Assembly: GCA_013414705.1 (NCBI GenBank)
Contig: CP058705.1
Span: 2,612,392 to 2,617,467 of the forward strand
Origin: Defluviicoccus sp.
Lineage (GTDB): Bacteria; Pseudomonadota; Alphaproteobacteria; Rhodospirillales; Defluviicoccaceae
DNA length: 5,076 nucleotides
Direction: 5' to 3'
Below are positions 1 through 4,691 of this stretch, piece after piece. The position numbers and the translations under genes were made by a program. The notes under the pieces are model-generated. The model saw only the letters and a list, made by a program, of their open reading frames with translations. It made no database searches and was not told where the DNA came from. The first letter of the stretch is position 1. Each line of letters starts with the position of its first letter.

Positions 1-223
1 CGCACTTCTTGAACCCGGAGCCGGGATCGAGGCGAAGCTGGCGCATCGCCCACAGCAACCGGCGGTGGACCGGTTTCAGGCCGTCGCGGGCATCGGGCAA
101 CGAGCGGCCGACAATGGTGGAAACGGCGTAGGTCAGGTAGCGCTCGGTAATTGCGTCGGCGAGCGGAACGTCCTCGATGCCGGCCGGCGGGGAGGCGGCG
201 GTGGGGTGGGGCAGCAGTTCGCG
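1..223 (-). CDS. parC: DNA topoisomerase IV subunit A, N-terminal fragment (start codon disturbed, runs off the window)
   Basis: ParC is the DNA-cleaving subunit of topoisomerase IV, which separates linked daughter chromosomes with ParE. The minus-strand frame from 223 to the window edge encodes about 74 residues, including [20 protein letters not shown], then [20 protein letters not shown] and a following FKKC. These are hallmarks of the type IIA topoisomerase A-subunit N-terminus; the active-site tyrosine lies beyond the window. The gene follows recO, as is usual in alphaproteobacteria. The frame opens directly after an in-frame TGA (226-224) that is also the recO stop. No ATG, GTG or TTG occurs in frame before the conserved part; only CTG codons at 217 and 214 do. 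ATGs at 234 and 227 sit just downstream of an AGGAG (243-239) but in the other two frames. A one-base indel near 218-224 would join either to ParC. Family identity is secure; GyrA is less likely given the context. The start is unresolved. Confidence 0.88.
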
Positions 224-1024
224 TCATCGGCCATCCGTCTCCTGCACGACGGCCTCGCCCGGCGAGAGGCCGTCCGATGATTTCGAGGTCGTCCCCGGAG
301 CGCTGCCGAAAAGCGCCTGCAGCCGGAGCCGGGCCGGCGGGAGGCCCGCTTTGCGATCGCCGTAGACATGGCGCCGCAGAAAGTGGCTGGTCAGCACGAG
401 GCCAGCCGCAATCGCCCGTGCATCGGTGCTGCCGTGCGGATCGACGAGGAATGCCGGCAGCGCCAACAGCCGATCCGCCCAAGGTTTCGCGGCGAGTGCC
501 GAGACTGCCCGGCCGGTGCGTGGCGAAACGAACGCCAGATCCCGGGTGGCTCCCGTCACCGCGCAACAACCAAGGTCGAGCCCATATCCCAGGTCTGCCA
601 GCAGCGCAATCTCGAACCGCACATAGTCTGCCGGCCAGACGGCTTCGGGCGCCGCCTCAAGTGTCTGCAGCATCGCCATCAGTGCCTCATAGAGGCTCGG
701 CAGCGGCTCGCGTTCCGGCAGCGCCGTCTCCAGCAGGGCACACGCCGCCGTCACCGCCGCCAGCCGTCGCCGGTCGGCGAGCACGCGCGGCGCCAGCGGC
801 CGGACCAGTTCGCAGGCGAGCGTGCCCAACTGGTCGGCGAGCCGGGCCCGCCAGCGGGCATGAACCCGGTTGCCCGGCTGCAGCATTGCTTGCGCGCGCC
901 GCGCAACACCGCCCGGCACCAAGCCGGCGTGGCGACCGTGCTCGGCGGTCAGCAGCGAGACCACCGCACCGCTTTCGCCGAGCCGGCGCACGGCGAGCAC
1001 CAGTGCATCGGCGCTCCATTCCAT
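224..1024 (-). CDS. recO: DNA repair protein RecO
   Basis: RecO is a recombination mediator: with RecR (and RecF) it loads RecA onto SSB-coated gaps and also anneals ssDNA. The 266-residue product is close to the usual alphaproteobacterial length of about 240-260. The N-terminal OB-fold region (residues 1 to about 80) reads MEWSADALVLAVRRLGESGA and then EHGRHAGLVPGG and LQPGNRVHARW. The helical C-terminal part holds LADLGYGLDLGCCAVTGATR, then FVSPRTGRAVS, ending near LRRHVYGDRKAGLPPARLRL. The four-cysteine zinc site of some RecO proteins is not present; only a CC pair remains, as is common in this group. Start ATG 1024-1022 is followed at once by the conserved N-terminus; the upstream ribosome site is weak (GGCAGG). 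The TGA stop overlaps an ATG at 227-225 as ATGA, suggesting coupling to parC. Unlike the usual era-recO adjacency, 543 bp with an opposing small ORF lie upstream, so recO may have its own promoter. Confidence 0.95.
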   Translation of the reverse strand: MEWSADALVLAVRRLGESGAVVSLLTAEHGRHAGLVPGGVARRAQAMLQPGNRVHARWRARLADQLGTLACELVRPLAPRVLADRRRLAAVTAACALLETALPEREPLPSLYEALMAMLQTLEAAPEAVWPADYVRFEIALLADLGYGLDLGCCAVTGATRDLAFVSPRTGRAVSALAAKPWADRLLALPAFLVDPHGSTDARAIAAGLVLTSHFLRRHVYGDRKAGLPPARLRLQALFGSAPGTTSKSSDGLSPGEAVVQETDGR

Positions 1025-1043
1025 TCGTGCTGCCTGCCATTTT

Positions 1044-1058
1044 GCCTATAAAATAGGC
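1044..1058. repeat. Perfect inverted repeat GCCTAT-AAA-ATAGGC
   Basis: Six-base arms are separated by three bases (GCCTATAAAATAGGC), about 20 bp upstream of the recO start. On the minus strand the hairpin is followed by AAAATGG and on the plus strand by TGTTATTG, so neither side has the U-run of an intrinsic terminator. It could be an operator or part of the recO 5' leader. Confidence 0.6.
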
Positions 1059-1061
1059 TGT

Positions 1062-1073
1062 TATTGCACAATA
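1062..1073. repeat. Short palindrome TATTG-CA-CAATA
   Basis: Two five-base arms flank CA, just beside the preceding inverted repeat in the AT-rich core. It is short enough to occur by chance, but it clusters with two other palindromes within 70 bp. Confidence 0.4.
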
Positions 1074-1092
1074 CTTACGCACAAACAGTTAC

Positions 1093-1109
1093 TGCATAAC
1101 ATTTATGCA
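1093..1109. repeat. Perfect inverted repeat TGCATAA-CAT-TTATGCA
   Basis: Seven-base arms around a three-base centre (TGCATAACATTTATGCA). The length and symmetry fit a dimeric repressor site or a small hairpin in the divergent region. No regulator is identified. Confidence 0.55.
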
Positions 1110-1118
1110 TGGGGCGGC

Positions 1119-1147
1119 TTGTGCCCACGAGTTACTGTAGCTAAACT
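1119..1147 (+). promoter_or_regulatory. Possible sigma70-type promoter for the small plus-strand gene
   Basis: A -35-like TTGTGC (1119-1124) and a -10-like TAAACT (1142-1147) are separated by 17 bp. This would put transcription start near 1154, giving a 5' leader of about 50 bases. The matches to consensus are only 3/6 and 4/6, so this is a guess supported mostly by its place ahead of a strong ribosome-binding site. Confidence 0.25.
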
Positions 1148-1187
1148 TCGCCCGAGATCGAGTATGCACCGCGCGTGCCTGATGCTG

Positions 1188-1195
1188 AAAGGAGG
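1188..1195 (+). promoter_or_regulatory. Strong Shine-Dalgarno sequence (AAAGGAGG)
   Basis: AAAGGAGG is an almost complete anti-16S match, and 8 bases separate it from the GTG at 1204. This is the best ribosome-binding site in the window. It decides the GTG start over the ATG at 1222 and is the main reason to accept the small plus-strand ORF as a gene. Confidence 0.75.
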
Positions 1196-1203
1196 ACATC
1201 GCC

Positions 1204-1431
1204 GTGGGAGTCCACGACATCATGATCACCGAGCCACACCCCTGCCGCCGTGGCTTCTTCCGCCGGATTTATGCCCGGATACAAACGTCCCACACTGGCG
1301 ATTACTGGATTTGGCGGCAAATCGATGAGACTGGCCAGCCGTTGACCGATGCCGAGCGCTCGTTTGAAAGCGAAGACGCAGCGCTGAGCGATGCCGTTCG
1401 CAGTCTCAACGGCCAAGCCGTCGCCATCTGA
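1204..1431 (+). CDS. Small hypothetical protein (75 aa), opposite to the operon
   Basis: I do not recognise this gene. GTG 1204 with AAAGGAGG eight bases upstream opens a 75-codon frame ending in TGA at 1429-1431. The product is soluble-looking, with no signal peptide or membrane segment. It has a basic start (CRRGFFRRIYARI), an aromatic segment GDYWIWRQIDETGQPLTDAE, then an acidic, alanine-rich and probably helical stretch FESEDAALSDAVRSLNGQ. The pattern W-x-W-x-x-I-D plus a C-terminal helix loosely recalls small beta-hairpin/helix proteins such as the DUF1508 (YegP-like) type, but that is only a resemblance. It sits between era and recO, convergent with era and divergent from recO, where these two genes are normally adjacent, so it looks like a lineage-specific insertion. 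The ribosome site and protein-like composition support it as real; expression is unproven. Confidence 0.6.
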   Translation: MGVHDIMITEPHPCRRGFFRRIYARIQTSHTGDYWIWRQIDETGQPLTDAERSFESEDAALSDAVRSLNGQAVAI

Positions 1432-1567
1432 GGATCCCGGCCGTCACTCTCGTTCCTCCCACGAACACGACATCGCAGTTGCAGCAACCCGTGCAACAGC
1501 CCGTGCGGAGGTGGTTGCAGGCTGGTGGTTATTGGCGGCCGCGGCGTTTCTTCTGCCGGCACGCAGA
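1432..1567. other. Convergent intergenic stretch between the small gene and the era 3' end
   Basis: 136 bp between two converging reading frames. It contains short repetitions (CAACCCGTG and CAGCCCGTG around 1486-1506) and a GC-rich self-complementary GCCGCGGC followed by GTTTCTTCT near 1538-1554. I see no coding sequence that I would defend and no clear U-tailed terminator. Confidence 0.4.
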
Positions 1568-1580
1568 TCAGCGTGCTGGC
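1555..1580. terminator. Stem-loop across the era stop codon, possible bidirectional terminator
   Basis: GCCGGCACGC (1555-1564) and GCGTGCTGGC (1571-1580) form a 10-bp stem with a six-base loop that contains the era TGA. In plus-strand RNA all ten positions pair, one of them G-U; in minus-strand RNA there is one A-C mismatch. Neither strand has a U-run after the stem, so it is not a standard intrinsic terminator. Its place between convergent genes suggests transcript ending or 3'-end protection. Confidence 0.35.
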
Positions 1581-2518
1581 GGGACCGTCAGGCCGTGCAG
1601 GTGGTAGAACCTCGGGTCGTCCGTCCAGCCGGCGCGCACCTTGACATAGAGGAACAGATGCACTCGCCGCTCGAATATGCGGCTCATCTCCTCGCGCGCC
1701 TGAGCACCGATCCGTTTGATCTGCTGGCCGCCACGGCCGAGGATGATCGCTCGCTGGCCTTCACGTTCGACCCAGACGATCTGCTCCAGCCGCAAGCTGC
1801 CATCGCGCTGTTCGGTCCAGCTTTCGGTCTCGACGGCAACCGCGTACGGGAGTTCCTGGCGCAACAGCCAGAACAGCTTCTCGCGGGTGATCTCGGCAGC
1901 CAGAATGCGTGATGGCATGTCGGAGACTTGGTCTTCCGGGTACAGCCAGGGCCCGGTTGGGACCAATTCCGCCAGATAGTCCGCGAGATCGGCAATACCA
2001 TCGCCGGTCAGCGCCGAGACCATGAAGATCCGCACAAAGGCCTGCGTGGCCTGTAATGCCGCCGCATACGCCAGCAGTTGCGGCTTTTCGGCCCGATCCA
2101 CCTTGTTCAGCACCGCGATGCCCGGCAGCCGCTGACCACGCAGCCAACGGCCCACCCGCTCGCCGCTGTCGCCGGATCCGCGTACCGCATCGATCATCAG
2201 CATCACCGCGTCCGCACCGGCAGCACCTTCCCAGGCGGCGGCGACCATCGCCCGGTCGAGGCGGCGACGCGGCTCGAACAGCCCCGGCGTGTCGACCAGC
2301 AGCACTTGGCTGACGCCGAACAGGGCGACCCCGACCACCCGCGCACGTGTCGTCTGCACCTTCGGCGAAACAATGCTGACCTTGCTGCCGACCAGCCGGT
2401 TAACCAATGTCGACTTGCCGACGTTGGGTGCTCCCAGCACCGCGACGAAACCGCACCGTGTCCTGCCCGCGGGCGACGGAGCGGACTGCGGATCCAACGG
2501 CGACGGGTCAGACGCCAT
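1568..2518 (-). CDS. era: GTPase Era, as its own gene if translated from the internal ATG
   Basis: Era is an essential GTPase that binds the 3' end of 16S rRNA and helps 30S assembly at the membrane. Starting at ATG 2518 gives 316 residues, the normal Era length (about 300). Numbered in the joint frame, the G1 loop is GAPNVGKST (317-325), the G2 threonines lie in KVQTTRARVVG (344-345), G3 is DTPG (364-367), G4 is NKVD (426-429) and G5 is SAL (456-458). The C-terminal KH domain has the GRGG turn (549-552) and continues through FERRVHLFLYVKVRAGW to the end. The ribosome site before ATG 2518 is weak (GAG in ACGAGTCAG), as expected for a gene coupled to rnc by overlap. This entry is the C-terminal half of the joint rnc-era frame and is listed because it is the likelier natural gene. 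Era identity is near certain; only the start is open. Confidence 0.8.
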   Translation of the reverse strand: MASDPSPLDPQSAPSPAGRTRCGFVAVLGAPNVGKSTLVNRLVGSKVSIVSPKVQTTRARVVGVALFGVSQVLLVDTPGLFEPRRRLDRAMVAAAWEGAAGADAVMLMIDAVRGSGDSGERVGRWLRGQRLPGIAVLNKVDRAEKPQLLAYAAALQATQAFVRIFMVSALTGDGIADLADYLAELVPTGPWLYPEDQVSDMPSRILAAEITREKLFWLLRQELPYAVAVETESWTEQRDGSLRLEQIVWVEREGQRAIILGRGGQQIKRIGAQAREEMSRIFERRVHLFLYVKVRAGWTDDPRFYHLHGLTVPPAR

Positions 2519-3382
2519 CTGACTCGTGCACGGATCTGCCCTCTGCGTGCCCGACTTCGGAGGCTTCATTCTCACTGTCGGCAGTCGTCTGACAGGACTC
2601 GGAACAGCCGCCGTTGACATCCCCGGCATCCGCGCCGCCGCCATGGCGATGGCTGCAGCGTCCCCCGGGCTGTCACCACGCTGCTCCACGGTCCCGAGCA
2701 TCGCTGCCGCCGCAGCCCGTTCGGCGAAGCGCTTCGAGGTGCCGCTACCGATCACCGGCTGCAGGGTCTCGACCCGGACCTCCACCTGGAATATCGGCGC
2801 ATGCGGGGGACCGCTCCGGTCCACCTCCCGGTACTGCGGCAGTGCCAGACCCAGCCCCTGTGCCCATTCCTGCAGCAGTGTCTTCGGATCCTTGGGCGGC
2901 GAGGCATCCCGCTCCACCAGCCCCTGCCACAGCGTCTCGACCACGGTGCGCGCCGCCCCGAACCCGCCGTCCAGGTAGACGGCGGCGATCACGGCCTCGC
3001 AGGCATCGGAGACCAGGCCAGGGTTCCGGCGCCCGCCGGCATCCTCTTCGCCGTGTGCCATGCGTATGCAGGCTGGCAGCGCGAGCGACTCCGCCACTTC
3101 GACCAGCGCTTCGCGTCGCACCAGCGCCGCGTGCCGCCGCGCCAAAGCACCGACCTCCTCGCCGACGAAGCGGTGGATCAGGACATCGGCGATCACCAGG
3201 CCCAGCACCCGGTCGCCGAGAAACTCAAGCCGCTCGTTGCAGTGCCTGCGGCCGCCGGGTTCAGCGTGAAAGCTTGAGTGGGTGAGGGATTGTTCCAGCA
3301 GCTGCACTGACCGGAAGCTATATCCAAGGCGCTTTTGCAGATCGCGCAGGCGTTTTGAGGAGCCGAAGTGCTCGGCCGTCAT
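1568..3382 (-). CDS. rnc: Apparent ribonuclease III - GTPase Era fusion (rnc and era in one 604-codon frame)
   Basis: One frame without a stop encodes two complete housekeeping proteins. Residues 1 to about 160 are the RNase III catalytic domain, with signature NERLEFLGDRVL (E50, E53, D57) and SDACEAVIAAVYLDGG (D126, E129). These sit at a constant offset of 12 from the E. coli catalytic residues E38, E41, D45, D114 and E117. Residues about 165-230 are the double-stranded RNA-binding domain (KTLLQEWAQG to ERAAAAAML). Residues about 231-305 are a low-complexity Ala/Pro/Ser linker, and 308 to the end is Era. RNase III cuts double-stranded RNA, notably the rRNA precursor. Start ATG 3382-3380 overlaps the lepB stop as ATGA. 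Separate rnc and era genes are normal, so the fusion is suspicious. The linker's alternate frame stops 11 bp inside a good era start, so one missing base near 2631-2640 would restore two genes. Confidence 0.85.
   Translation of the reverse strand: MTAEHFGSSKRLRDLQKRLGYSFRSVQLLEQSLTHSSFHAEPGGRRHCNERLEFLGDRVLGLVIADVLIHRFVGEEVGALARRHAALVRREALVEVAESLALPACIRMAHGEEDAGGRRNPGLVSDACEAVIAAVYLDGGFGAARTVVETLWQGLVERDASPPKDPKTLLQEWAQGLGLALPQYREVDRSGPPHAPIFQVEVRVETLQPVIGSGTSKRFAERAAAAAMLGTVEQRGDSPGDAAAIAMAAARMPGMSTAAVPSPVRRLPTVRMKPPKSGTQRADPCTSQMASDPSPLDPQSAPSPAGRTRCGFVAVLGAPNVGKSTLVNRLVGSKVSIVSPKVQTTRARVVGVALFGVSQVLLVDTPGLFEPRRRLDRAMVAAAWEGAAGADAVMLMIDAVRGSGDSGERVGRWLRGQRLPGIAVLNKVDRAEKPQLLAYAAALQATQAFVRIFMVSALTGDGIADLADYLAELVPTGPWLYPEDQVSDMPSRILAAEITREKLFWLLRQELPYAVAVETESWTEQRDGSLRLEQIVWVEREGQRAIILGRGGQQIKRIGAQAREEMSRIFERRVHLFLYVKVRAGWTDDPRFYHLHGLTVPPAR
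2508..2630 (-). other. Alternate-frame tail of rnc with a stop overlapping the era start
   Basis: In the frame one base before the joint rnc-era frame, 40 codons run from GAT 2630 to TGA 2510-2508. They encode an acidic, hydrophilic tail beginning DAGDVNGGCSESCQTTADSE. The TGA falls 11 bp into the era ATG (ATGGCGTCTGA), a typical coupled overlap. By hand count third-position GC is slightly higher here (25/37) than in the fused frame (21/34) over nearly the same stretch, which reads as a basic PSPVRRLPTVRMKPPKSG segment. Adding one G to the GCG run at 2631-2640 would lead rnc into this tail. This suggests that the fused frame may not be the natural one. Confidence 0.45.
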
Positions 3383-4111
3383 TCGATGCTCTGGAACAGC
3401 CGGTCGAACCGGACCGTCCGGTACCAGTCCCAGAAGCGCAACGGGCTGCCATCGATGGAAAAGAAGATCCGCTCCGCGCGGCCGACCAGGTTCACGAACG
3501 GCACATAGCCGACCTCGTTGAGAAACCGGCTGTCGCGCGAACTGTCGCGGTTGTCGCCGAGCATGAAATAGTGACCCTCGGGGACAACGTAGACACCGGT
3601 GTTGTCGAGCGCACTGGTATCGGAAATTTCCTGGATCATGTGCTGGCGGCCATTCGGCAGGGTTTCGATGTAGCGATGATAGGTCACCGGGCCCATCACA
3701 CCATTGCGTATCGTAACCGTCCCCACCGGCTTGCGCTGCACCGGCTCGTCGTTGATGTACAGCACGCCGCCCCGGATCTGGATGCGATCGCCCGGCAGAC
3801 CGATGACCCGCTTGATGTAATCGGTCGAGTTGTCGGCCGGCAGCTTGAAGACGACGACATCACCCCGCTCGGGCGGCGTGGCCCAGATCCGCCCGCTGAT
3901 CAGCGGCAGCGGCACCGGGAACGAATATTCGCTGTAGCCATAGGCATATTTCGAAACGAACAGATAGTCGCCGACCAGCAGCGTCGGAATCATCGAGCCG
4001 GATGGAATGCTGAACGGCTCGAACAGGAAGGTGCGAACCGTAAAGGCAATGACGACTGCATAAATGACCGTCTTGACGAGTTCAAAACCCGCGTTCTTTG
4101 CTTTTCGTCAT
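3379..4111 (-). CDS. lepB: Signal peptidase I, with a one-base frameshift near its start
   Basis: LepB is the membrane serine protease that removes signal peptides from exported proteins, using a Ser-Lys dyad on the periplasmic side. The body reads in one frame from 4083: ELVKTVIYAVVIAFTVRTFL is the single membrane anchor, followed by EPFSIPSGSMIPTLLVGDY with the catalytic Ser at codon 3996-3994. Then come STDYIKRVIGLPGD with the catalytic Lys (codon 3813-3811) and the late box GDNRDSSRDSR. The frame has no start: TGA (4110-4108) precedes it. The neighbouring ATG at 4111 reads MTKSKERGF and stops at 4084-4082. Removing one T from the TTTT at 4087-4084 joins them into a normal 243-residue LepB with Ser39 and Lys100. 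A call from the internal ATG at 3993 would lose both the anchor and the serine. The stop overlaps rnc as ATGA. Identity is certain; the frameshift is likely a sequence error because lepB is usually essential. Confidence 0.93.
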
Positions 4112-4147
4112 TTCGGGCTTCGAGATCTCGTGTTGGGAATCCGGCCG

Positions 4148-4164
4148 GGTGCCAAGCGCACCCG
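4148..4164. repeat. Perfect inverted repeat GGGTGC-CAAGC-GCACCC
   Basis: Six-base arms with a five-base loop; GCC before and GAAGGC after can extend the stem across a bulge. No U-run follows on either strand, so it fits an mRNA-stabilising or dispersed repeat better than an intrinsic terminator. Confidence 0.5.
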
Positions 4165-4193
4165 AAGGCGAGCCAGGGGATCAAGCCACCGCA

Positions 4194-4233
4194 CCCCGTC
4201 GCTGTCAAGGTATCGTCGCACACCCTGACGGGG
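4194..4233. repeat. Inverted repeat CCCCGTC ... GACGGGG
   Basis: Seven-base perfect arms at 4194-4200 and 4227-4233 are separated by 26 bases. They enclose a minus-strand TTGACA (4208-4203), a perfect -35 hexamer for transcription toward lepB. At a spacing of 17 bases the next hexamer is CTTGAT, a poor -10, so a lepB promoter here is only a weak possibility. Confidence 0.35.
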
Positions 4234-4279
4234 CTCAACCCGCTGCCTCGCGCGCGCCGCGTCCTTCGCTGCGCGCTGG

Positions 4280-4691
4280 TCACTGCGGCTGCACCGGGAT
4301 AACGACGGCCGAGATGATGACGATCGCATGCGCATACGGGTATTCGTCGGTCAGCGACAGTTCGATTGCGGCAGCGTGGCCCGCCGGCGTGAGCTGCGCC
4401 AACCGGCGCGCGGCGCCGCCGCTCAGCCGCAGGAACGGCTTGCCCGAGGCGAGGTTGTCCACCTCCATGTCGCGCCACGCCACGCCCTCGCGAAAGCCGG
4501 TGCCCAGCGCCTTGGCGCACGCTTCTTTCGCCGCGTAGCGCTGCGCGTAGCGGGCAGCGCGGTTGATGTGGTGCTCGCAGCGCGCGCTCGCTCGCGGTGT
4601 AGATGCGCTCGCAGAAGCGCGTGCTCCAGCGCTCAAGGGTCTTCTCCAGCCGGCGGATGTCCAGCAGGTCGGTGCCGACCCCGATAATCAC
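4280..4691 (-). pseudogene. acpS: Holo-[acyl-carrier-protein] synthase, interrupted by a frameshift
   Basis: AcpS transfers 4'-phosphopantetheine from CoA to the carrier-protein serine, making active ACP for fatty-acid and lipid synthesis. GTG 4691-4689 overlaps the pdxJ stop (GTGA) and starts [20 protein letters not shown], with the Mg-binding Asp8. It continues to IYTASERA. From about 4580 the family sequence goes on in another frame: [20 protein letters not shown] with the catalytic Glu of KEAC, then [20 protein letters not shown] and [19 protein letters not shown], to the TGA at 4282-4280. Together these give about 137 residues, a normal length. The break lies in GCGCGCGC (4580-4587). Adding one GC pair gives SERARCEHH, which fits the family well; removing one base also works. 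As written, the first frame continues into unrelated sequence and the protein would be lost. Since acpS is essential in most bacteria, an assembly error is likelier than a dead gene. Confidence 0.9.

Larger units (their letters stand above)
1025..1203. promoter_or_regulatory. Divergent intergenic region between recO and a small plus-strand gene, with an AT-rich core
   Basis: This stretch separates the recO start (minus) from the small plus-strand ORF. Bases 1041-1110 contain 23 G/C out of 70 by hand count, far below the GC-rich surroundings, and hold three short inverted repeats. An 8-bp direct repeat AGTTACTG occurs at 1087-1094 and 1130-1137, and GCACAA occurs at 1066-1071 and 1079-1084. 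Low GC and palindromes between diverging genes are what a shared promoter/operator region looks like. That function is inferred from position and composition; no recognised operator was identified. Confidence 0.5.
4112..4279. other. Spacer between acpS and lepB with two inverted repeats
   Basis: About 170 bp without a credible gene, in a cluster where most neighbours overlap. It holds a hairpin GGGTGC-CAAGC-GCACCC and an inverted CCCCGTC/GACGGGG pair. The end next to lepB reads CCCGAAATGACG on the minus strand, which recalls the ends of dispersed intergenic repeats of proteobacteria (CATTCC...GGAATG type). That resemblance is from memory and not tested. Confidence 0.45.

Noticed and set aside
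151..1056. A 301-codon plus-strand open frame opposite recO
   Set aside because: It is a shadow of recO in GC-rich DNA: Arg/Pro/Ala-rich low-complexity translation, no family motif, and recO is clearly real on the other strand.
1044..1058. Intrinsic terminator upstream of recO
   Set aside because: The hairpin is short and AT-rich in part, and no U-run follows on either strand; it is listed only as an inverted repeat.
1391..1912. A 173-codon plus-strand open frame across the era 3' end
   Set aside because: Most of it is antisense to the conserved Era KH domain, and it has no supporting start signal.
3355..4302. A 315-codon plus-strand open frame opposite lepB
   Set aside because: It lies antisense to the conserved lepB body, has no ribosome site or motif that I recognise, and is expected by chance at this GC content.
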